Part shown: piece by piece, positions 56,368-64,000 of the stretch
Layout of the letters: each line of letters opens with the position of its first letter
Numbering within the stretch: position 1 is the first letter of the stretch
Assembly: GCA_948144175.1 (NCBI GenBank)
Contig: CANXME010000398.1
Location: 647,501-711,500 of the forward strand
Origin: Closterium sp. NIES-65
Taxonomy: Eukaryota; Streptophyta; Zygnematophyceae; Desmidiales; Closteriaceae
Direction: 5' to 3'
Length of the DNA stretch: 64,000 nt
Made by a program: the position numbers and the translations under genes
The notes under the pieces: model-generated
What the model was told of the DNA's origin: nothing
The model's input: the letters and a program-made list of their open reading frames with translations, nothing else
Databases searched by the model: none

Positions 56368-56394
56368 CTACCCCCTTCCCCAAGGAGGCCCCTC

Positions 56395-58698
56395 TTACGA
56401 GAGCGCATGGACGTCGCGGAAATTTCGGCTTCGCAGATACTCGGTGAAGACAGGGTGGTTCTCAATTTTATCCAGGGGGACCCAGTTGTCTTCTGTGGGC
56501 GTTCGGTCCTTCCAGCGAATTAGGAACTCGATCCTTCGGGCTCCCCGAGGGTCGCGGACGCGGTGGCTGAGGATTTTTTCAGGGGTGATGAGTGGTTCGG
56601 TTGGGGGACGTGTCATGCTGGCTGGGCGATTTCGTGGCAGTTGGCTCGTGGATGGGATGTAAGGGCGAAGTAGGCTGACGTGGAATGACGGGCTGACGTA
56701 CCAGTCAGCGCGGAGGAGGAGGTGGGCGGTGACGGGTGTGATCATGTGGCTGATGCGAAATGGCCCACAATATCGGGGGCGAAGTTTTGGAGTGATGGGC
56801 AGGCGAAGGTTCTGAGTGTCGAGTAAAACGAGGTCGTCGGGCTAATAAGTAACGGGTCTGCGATGTCGATCGGCGTTGCGTTTAGCGATGATGTTTGATT
56901 TTTTTATTGCTTCTGCTGCCCTGGTCCGTGCTGCTTGCAGAATCTCGGCGAACTGTTGTGCTCGTGGGACGGGGTTGTCGGGATTCGGTGTCATGGGTAC
57001 TGTTGGGTCCTGTCCGTAATTTAGATAAAACGGCGACTGTTGCGTCGTGGCTGATGGTGCGTTATTGTATGCGAACTCAATGAGTGGCAGTTGCTGTTCC
57101 CACGTATTCGGGTCGTCGCACGTGGCTCGAATCAGCTGCTCCATGGTCTGATTTGTCCGTTCCGTCTGTCCGTCGGTTTCGGGGTGATAGGATGAACTGA
57201 ACTGTAAGCGCGTGCCGAACTGCTGCCACAGGTTCCGCCAGAAGTTGCTGGTGAATTTCGTGTCCCTGTCGCTGATGATCGACGCGGGTATCCCGTGCAG
57301 GCGTACGACGGTGGAGATGAATAGTCGGGCGGTTTCTTCGGCTGTGATGGATTTCTTGCATGCTGCGAAATGAGCCATTTTCGTTAGTCGATCGATGACG
57401 ACCAGGATCGCGTCATTCCCACTCGCCCCAGCTGGTAACCCCGTGACGAAGTCCATCGTCACCTGCTGCCAAGCACGCTTTGGAGGCGGGATGGGTTGTA
57501 ATTGCCCCGCTGGTCGCTTCCTGCTTGTCTTCATGAGCTGGTAAGTGGGACACGATGCCACGTGTCGTTGCACGTCAGTCAACATTTCTGGCCAGTAGTA
57601 GTACCGCTGCAGCTGCTGCCGTGTTTTTTCTACCCCGAAATGTCCCGAGGTAACTCCGTCGTGTGCTTCCTGTAACAGTAGTTCCCGAAGTAACGTGTAT
57701 CCCGGTACCCAGATGCGGTCGGTTCCAGTTTTTACGTAATAGACTCCTTTTGCCGCTGCGAATTGCTGTGAGTTGCCTCCTGTAAAGAACGGGTCTGTTT
57801 GATATCCGTGGGTAAATAGGCCGGTAAGCAGTGGGCTGGTCTGGGCGAGTAGTATCGCGTGGATCTGGGCAGTGGGGCGGGTCAGTGCGTCGGCGATATT
57901 CGATGCCCCTTTTTTGTATGTGACCGTATAGTGAAAATTCGACTCGAGGAAATCGAGCCATCGAATCTGTCGTGGGTTGAGGTGGGGCTGTGCGCGGAGG
58001 TACTGTAGAGATCGGTGGTCTGTCCGTACTGTCACGTCTGCGCCAGTCAAGTAGCAGCGCCAAACTTTGAATGCATGCACGATCGCGAGCATTTCGCGGT
58101 CGTGTATCGGATAATTTCGCTCAGGCGGATGTAGTTTTCGTGATTCGTAGGCGATGGGTTGGAGGCCGTTGCCGAAGTCTAGTAACAGTACAGCTCCGAT
58201 GGCGATGTCACTTGCGTCGGTAACCACTTCGAAAGGGCGGTGGGGATCAGCGATGCGTAGGACGGGTGGTGAGCAGAGAACATTTTTTAGGGCAGAGAAG
58301 GCAGCATGCTCTTTCTCCCCCCACGTAAAAGCGACCCCCTTACGCAGTAAATCAGTTAGTGGGGCTGTTAAACGTGCCATGTCGGGCACGAACCGTCGAA
58401 CGTAATTAACAAACCCTAAAAAACTCTGTAGTTCCGTGATGTTCGTCGGGGGGCGCCACGCTTTTACCGTGTCCAGCTTCTTTGGGTCAATCTCAACCCC
58501 AGCCTCTGAAATGACGTGACCTAAAAACTCTAGCCTATCCCTAAAAAACTCGCACTTGGAGCCCTTGGTGAGCAGCCGATGTTCCTCTAAAACCTTAAAA
58601 ACTGCTTCAAGATCTGCTAAGTGTTGCTGCTTATCCCGACTGTAAACGAGGATATCGTCGAGGTAAACGATCACGCATTTATCTAAAAGTGGCCTAAA
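56395..58698 (-). pseudogene. Gypsy G pol region with chromodomain, fossil
   Basis: Minus strand. Reverse transcriptase end (YLDDILVYS near 58660), RNase H (VTDASDIAIGAVLL near 58230), integrase zinc-binding part near 57600, core (DFVTGLP, SDRDTKF, SYHPETDGQTER near 57460-57170) and chromodomain (IEFLIRWKDR near 56540). The same protein as in E with few changes. Fossil. Confidence 0.87.
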
Positions 58699-58829
58699 TG
58701 TGAAACTATGAGCAGAGGAATGAATTGACTAAGTCAGAGTTGGGTACAAATACAACCCTAGCAAACTGTACCCCATATGTGCTACCCCACTATAGCCTAC
58801 AAACATGCATCAGCTATAATAATCTGACA
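58699..58829 (-). repeat. 3' LTR of copia H
   Basis: 131 bp, TG...CA. The purine-rich tract adjoins it at 58830. The partner LTR is outside the window. Confidence 0.9.
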
Positions 58830-59033
58830 CACCCCCATAGGCAAAGTGGGGGAGAACAAGGGGTCACAAGACCAGTCAAGCAAAGCAAAACAAGCTCAGG
58901 GTGGATCACAAAGTCACCACACAGTCCGAGCACAAGAGCAAGGCCAGAGGCCAGTTCACATGCAGGAGTAAAGACATATATATAAAACTAGACAAGCAAG
59001 AGCAGGTATATATATGTCAAAGTACAAGTAAAG

Positions 59034-62000
59034 TCAAGAAGAGAGCAAGTGAGGCAAGACAGGTACAAGACCCAGCTGGGTACAAAAGCGCTGATGGTCG
59101 CAAGGCGCAAGTGCCTTGGTGAACACATCAGCAGTGTTGGCCTCAGAGGCCACGTAAGCAAGTCGCAACTGACCACGCTGCTGCAGCTCACGAGCAAGGA
59201 AGTAGCGGAGAGCAATGTGCTTCGTTCTGTGCTCCAAGCGCTGCTCTCGACACAAGGCCAACATGGCCTTGTTGTCTACGTACAGCACTGGAGGAGAACG
59301 AGGCAGCTCTCCAAGGTCAGTCAGCAGGTAGGTGAGCCAGCGAAGCTCCTGTGCAGCCATGGCCCCGGCGTAGATCTCAGCCTCACAACTGGAGCCGAGA
59401 ACCGAAGACGAGCGAGTAGACCGCCACGAGACAGAGCCGGAACCAAGGCTGAAGGTGTAACCCTGTGACGACCGCTGCGTAGCCTGGTCGTCAGCCCAAG
59501 AAGCGTCTGCGTGCCCAGTAAGGACCACTGGACTCCGCCCTCCAAGCACTAGCCCCATGCCCGACGTACTGCACAGGTAGCGCAATACCCTCTTCGCTGC
59601 AGCCATGTGCTCTGGTCGGTGTCTCCCAGGAGCAACATAGCGTGCAAGGATGCTCAGAGGGTATGCAAGGTCAGGTCGAGTGCAGGTCATCAGGTACATG
59701 AGGCAGCCAACAAGCTCTGCATACGGACCACTCGACTCTACGGACTCATCCGAAGGCAGAGCTGAGAGTGAGTGGCGAGTAGGCAGAGGAGTGGCCTGAG
59801 GCGAGGAGTACGTGAAGCCGAAGCGCTGAAGGACCTGCTGCACCATGTGTGACTGAGTCAGGGTAATGGTGCGGCGTGCTCTGTCCCGAGTGATCTGCAA
59901 GCCAAGGTAGCTGCGCAGTTCACCCAGGTCTGTGCACGTGTGTCTCTTCAGCAGCTCGGACTTCACGTAGGCGAGTCCAGCAGTGTCCGGTGTGGCAAAG
60001 ACCAAGTCGTCGACGTACACGAGGATGTAGAACGGCGGCAGGGAAGTGTCGGTGCGAAGAAACAGCGACGGGTCAGCAGTAGAAGGAGCAAACCCAAGAG
60101 CCGCAAGCGTAGTCCTCAGTGTGTCGTGCCACTCACGCGGTGCCTGGCGGAGACCGTAGACTGGCCGTCGGAGGCTCCACTGGGTGCCAGGAGGGAAAGT
60201 CCCAGTGAAGCCAGGCGGACAGCGCAGCCAGATCTCCTCGTGCAGGCTACCCTGCAGGAACGCAGTGCTGAAGTCGAGAGAGTGAAGCTCGTAGTCGCGC
60301 TGAGCGGCAATGTGCAGCAGCACCCGAAGAGTGGTCATCTTCGGGGTGGGAGAGAAGGTCTGAAAGTAGTCAACTCCCTGCCGCTGACTGAAGCCACGAG
60401 CCACGTAACGCGCCTTGAAGACAGGCGGCGAGCCCGGCGGCCGCTTCACCCTGAAGATCCACATGCCACTGACGATGTTCGCCCCAGGAGGGGGAACCGC
60501 GTCAACGTAGGTGCCTGTGGACTTCCAGGAAGCCATCTCTGCATCCATAGCTGCCTGCCACTGAGAGGAGTAGGGACCCTCTACGGCCTCCGCGTAAGAA
60601 CGCGGAGTCGGGATGTCTAGTGCATCCGGGTCTCCCTCAGGGGCTAGCAGTACAGACGCGAGACGAGGTGAAGCAGCGGCTAGACACTGGAACTCCTCCT
60701 GCCTGTCCTCTAGGACGTCCGTGCCAAGGGCACACTCACCCCCGACGGACGGAGGACAGGCGGACTCAGACTCAGCGACAAGACGAGCAGCGTAGTCTAG
60801 ACGACAGCGCGCAGCAAAGTCGACAAGCTCAGTGACAAGGGCAGACGCAGCAGACGACTCGAAGGAAGGGTCAGTGACAGCAGTAGCAAGGAGACGCGTG
60901 ACAGTAGGACTGGCAGCACGAAGAGAGTCCGACTCCGGGTCGGCAAGAGCAGGAAGAGAGGAAGCAGGAGGAGAAGGCAAAGGGGCACGCAGAGGAGCAG
61001 TGGACGGACGCAGTGACATCCGGTGCGTGCCAGGGACAGGAGGAGGACGTTGACGCGACCCGCGACCACTAGCGCGCTCAGTACGAACAGGCGACGCAGG
61101 ACGAGACGCAGGCTCACGACGCTCAGTAAGACCTCCAGTCGGACCAGCGTAGGGAGAAGGAGCAGGCAAAGGGGAGGCAGGCTGTAGCTGTGGCTGTGAC
61201 CGGACAGGCTGCGGACCCTCTAAGGAAGGAGGAGGAGGTGTAAGACCAAGAACCTGCTGCAGGAGCGGAACGAAGTACGGTCGAGGCCGCGCGGCGACGC
61301 CAGAAACAGCCGGAACAGCACCAGCACCCCCGGCAGGAGCACCCACTCCAGCAGCACCTCCAGCAGAACCACCAGAAGCTCCAGAACCTCCAGCAGCAGC
61401 ACCAGGAGCACCGTCAGTCGGACCACCAACCGCAGGCTCAGCGCCAACGTCCTCAGCAGGACCAGCTCCAGGAGAACACTCAGACCCAGCAGCTCCAGCA
61501 CCCACAGGACGAGCACCGCCAGGTCGCGTGGCAGCAGCGCCCTCCGCAGCCGAAGAACCACCAGCACCAGCGGCACGCCTCCAGCGCCGGGCAAACCACT
61601 CACGCAGCTCCTGTGGAGAGAGCGGCCCCCGGTGAGACGAAGCACCCCCAGGCACAGCACCTCCAGGCTCGGCACCTCCCGGCTCAGCACCCCCAGGCTC
61701 AGTACCCCCAGACACAGCACCCCCAGGCACAGCACCCCCAGGCTCAGCACCCCCAGGCTCAGCACCCCCAGGCCCAGCACCCCCAGACTCCGCACCCCCA
61801 GGCTCAGCACCCCTAGACTCCGCACCCCCAGGCTCAGCTCCCGCAGCAGCACCGGAGTCACCAGTGACCTCGACAGGCTCGACCGCGTCTACCTGAGACA
61901 CACCTGAAGGGGCAGGACCCTGAGGGGGGAGGGGGACTACTGGGGGGGGACCTGGAACCAAGAAGAGGGGGGGGTGGGGGGAGGGACGGAGTGCGGTAGG

Positions 62001-63792
62001 GGAAGAGGCGGTAGTAGGGTACCGACTCGTCGAACGTGACGTCCTGGGAGGACAGAACACGTCGAGAGGTGGGGTGGTAAAACTGCCACCCAGGGGCGTC
62101 GGGGGGGAACCCGAGGAAGACGCAGGGAGAAGCACGAGGGGACAGCTTGTCCGCAGACAGGTCGCGAACAAACGCCCGAGATCCCCAGACCCGGAACGCC
62201 GACGCATCGCCAACCTTCCCCGTCCACAACAGAGCTGGGGAGGTCTCCGGTCGAGAGACCCTGGGGTGGAGGTTGATCTGGTGCGCAGCGTACCTGACCG
62301 CAAACGGCCACAGAAAATGGGGAGCAGCCGCATGCATCATGGACGTACGAGCGACGTCCATGACCATGCCAATGCGGCGCTCAGCGATCCCATTCTGCTG
62401 TGGTGAGTCCGGAAGCGTGAAGGTCTGACGGATGCCTCGCACACGACAGTAGGTACTCAGGAGGGCCGAGGAGAACTCTCCGCCTCTGTCCGAGTGCAGA
62501 CGCAAGACAGGGAAGTCAGAGCCAAAGCTTCTCCGAAGCTGAAGACGAGCTGCGCGGATCCAGTCGATCAACACCTGAGTGACCTCACCCTTGCTGCGCA
62601 AGGGGAAGACTGTGGTGTAACGCGAGTAGTCGTCAACCACTAGCAGGAAGTAGCGCTCCTGACCCTGTCCACGGACGCGGGCTGGGCCCCACACGTCCAT
62701 GTGAAGCGTCTGCAACGGGGCCTCTGTCGGAGGAAACTGGGAGGAGTGAGGGGCAGCACGCTGGCGCCCCTCGACACAGGGGACACAGGCAGGGCCAGGG
62801 CCCGGAGGAAGGGGAGGGAGGGACCGGGGAAGACCAGACACAAGGACCCGCGAGGCCATGCCTCTGAGCCGAAGCAGAGAGGGGTGGCCAAGGCGGTGGT
62901 GCCAGAGGAGGGTCTCGTGAGACAGACGACGACACGAACAAGGGGCAGACTCAGGACCAGACCTGGACGCTGCAGCAAACACCTGACCAGACGAAGGGGC
63001 CCTACCAGACGCAGTACCTGGAGGAGAAGCAGTGGTCAGTGTGTACAGGCTCGACCCCGGCCGACGTGTAAACGTAGCCAGGTGGCGACCTGTATCCGCC
63101 TCCGTACAGTGGGTCACCCGCTGACGAGCAGGGGTGAACTGGTGGACACCTGCATCCTGGAGGTCAGCACCACTCACCAAGTTCGTCGAGAACGAGGGGA
63201 GGTAGAGACCAGTCAGGGTGCCAGAGGGGGCCGCCGGACACGGGAGGACAGTGGAGAAGCGAGACAGGACAGGCCCCCCAGAGGGGTCCGCCAGGGACAC
63301 CGCAACAGGCCGACTCAGCGGCGTGAGAGTGGTGCGGTCCCTAAAGAAGGAGCGAGACGCTCCAGAGTCAAGGGTGAAGGTGTGAGAGGCCGAAGCCGAC
63401 ACAGTACCTGAGAGGGCGGACTCACCAGTACCTGAAAGCACAGACGCACTGGCACCTAGAGCAGCAGCCTCACTAGTACCTGACGCGGCAGTACCAATGC
63501 CCGGGTCGGGCGGGAAACACCGGTAACAGTCATCCTCATCACTACCAGTCACAGCATACATAGCAGAGAGAATAGCATCAAAATCAAGATCATAAATAGC
63601 TACACCAGCCCTAGACAGCTCTCCCCAGCGGGGGATCTCAGCGGCCTCCGGAAACTGCTGACGCCAGGCGTCGGTCAGGCGGCCAAAGCAGCGACGGGCT
63701 GTGTGGGCGCCTCCACACCTCTCCCCTGCACGGTCACCAGTGCGAAGAACGTAGGGGCAGGGACCAAGCGCACCACCGCGCTGACGCTGCAA
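59034..63792 (-). pseudogene. Copia H pol region, fossil
   Basis: Minus strand. Zinc knuckle C-X13-C-X3-H-X4-C near 63770-63700, protease LDSGASRSFF near 63370, integrase zinc-binding WHHRLGHPS near 62900, core DVWGPARV near 62690 and LHSDRGGEFSS near 62490, repeat linker near 61850-61640, RT (YVDDLVFA near 60015) and RNase H (HADASWADD near 59510), with the family tail at 59034. Fossil. Confidence 0.88.
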
Positions 63793-64000
63793 GTACCACT
63801 CACGGAGCTTCTGAGGGCCGGGGACGGTGCGAGAGCGCTGCTGCTGCTGCGGCTGCTGCTGTGGCTGCTGCTGCTGCTGCTGCTGGCGCTGACCACCCCC
63901 AGAGCTGCTCCGCTGGGACGAGCCACTCCGACCCCCTCCTCCACCGCCACCCCCGCCTCCACCGCTACCCCCGTCGCCACCGCCACCTCCCCCACCAGGA
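63793..64000 (-). pseudogene. Copia H gag, C-terminal part only
   Basis: Gln-rich run from CAG repeats (63835-63885) and the start of the Gly-Ser run, matching the same positions of element C. Cut by the window edge. Confidence 0.75.

Larger units (their letters stand above)
56029..58698 (-). mobile_element. Gypsy element G (chromovirus fossil, interrupted by copia H)
   Basis: Sister of gypsy E, same orientation. 3' LTR 56029-56367, then chromodomain, integrase, RNase H and the reverse transcriptase core up to 58698, where copia H begins. The rest of G, if kept, lies beyond the window past H. The left flank is CCATC. The frame from RT to integrase is long (about 610 codons) and there is about one break in the visible part besides the nested insertion. 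Confidence 0.9.
58699..64000 (-). mobile_element. Copia element H (fossil, nested in gypsy G, runs off the window)
   Basis: Ty1/copia element on the minus strand inserted into the reverse transcriptase part of gypsy G. 3' LTR 58699-58829, left flank CTAAA. RNase H, RT, linker, integrase, protease and the C-terminal part of gag lie in the window; the rest of gag, the leader and the 5' LTR lie beyond 64000. Protein sequence is closest to element C, but the LTR differs from that of C. Broken about twice in the visible part. Confidence 0.9.

Overview
The window looks like nuclear DNA of a green plant, most likely the streptophyte-algal or early land-plant grade. The signs are Ty1/copia elements primed by initiator-Met tRNA (primer site TGGTATC-type), Ty3/gypsy chromoviruses ending in a chromodomain, and an intron-bearing gene for a plant-type organellar SpoU rRNA methyltransferase. 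The style of the GC-rich, Gly-rich copia proteins made me think of zygnematophyte algae such as Closterium, but that is recollection and not proof.

About 85% of the window is nested LTR retrotransposon fossils. From left to right: 1-1990 is degenerate repeat-rich DNA. Copia A (1996-9477, minus) abuts copia B (about 9483-21930, plus). B is split by copia C (14553-21430, minus; TSD AGCTG). After a short unique stretch comes a 374-bp miniature LTR element (TRIM, 22799-23172), then a relic of a copia gag, then copia D (23414-31343, minus; TSD ATAGA). D carries a 402-bp solo LTR of another family (25996-26397; TSD AGCAC).

From 31349 to 41252 lies a gene island. It holds a five-exon gene of unknown function (32834-35746) and a two-exon SpoU/TrmH-family rRNA 2'-O-methyltransferase gene of the MRM1 type (36725-40905), both on the plus strand.

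From 41258 on, repeats take over again. Gypsy E (41258-54155, minus; TSD TATGG) is split by the youngest element, copia F (45007-52339; identical LTRs; TSD GTACC). A 1.9-kb gap holds a 520-bp PIF/Harbinger-like MITE (55030-55549; TSD TTA). Gypsy G (from 56029, minus) is interrupted by copia H (58699 to beyond the window edge, minus).

The copia elements share LTRs of only 121-133 bp, a conserved hairpin beside the primer-binding site, long GC-rich minisatellite leaders that differ from element to element, an atypical zinc knuckle and a Gly-Ala-Glu-Pro repeat linker between integrase and reverse transcriptase. The observation I would follow first is the TRIM. Its LTR/primer-site junction folds like most of a tRNA-Glu, with polymerase III box A and box B, and the primer-binding site sits in the anticodon arm.
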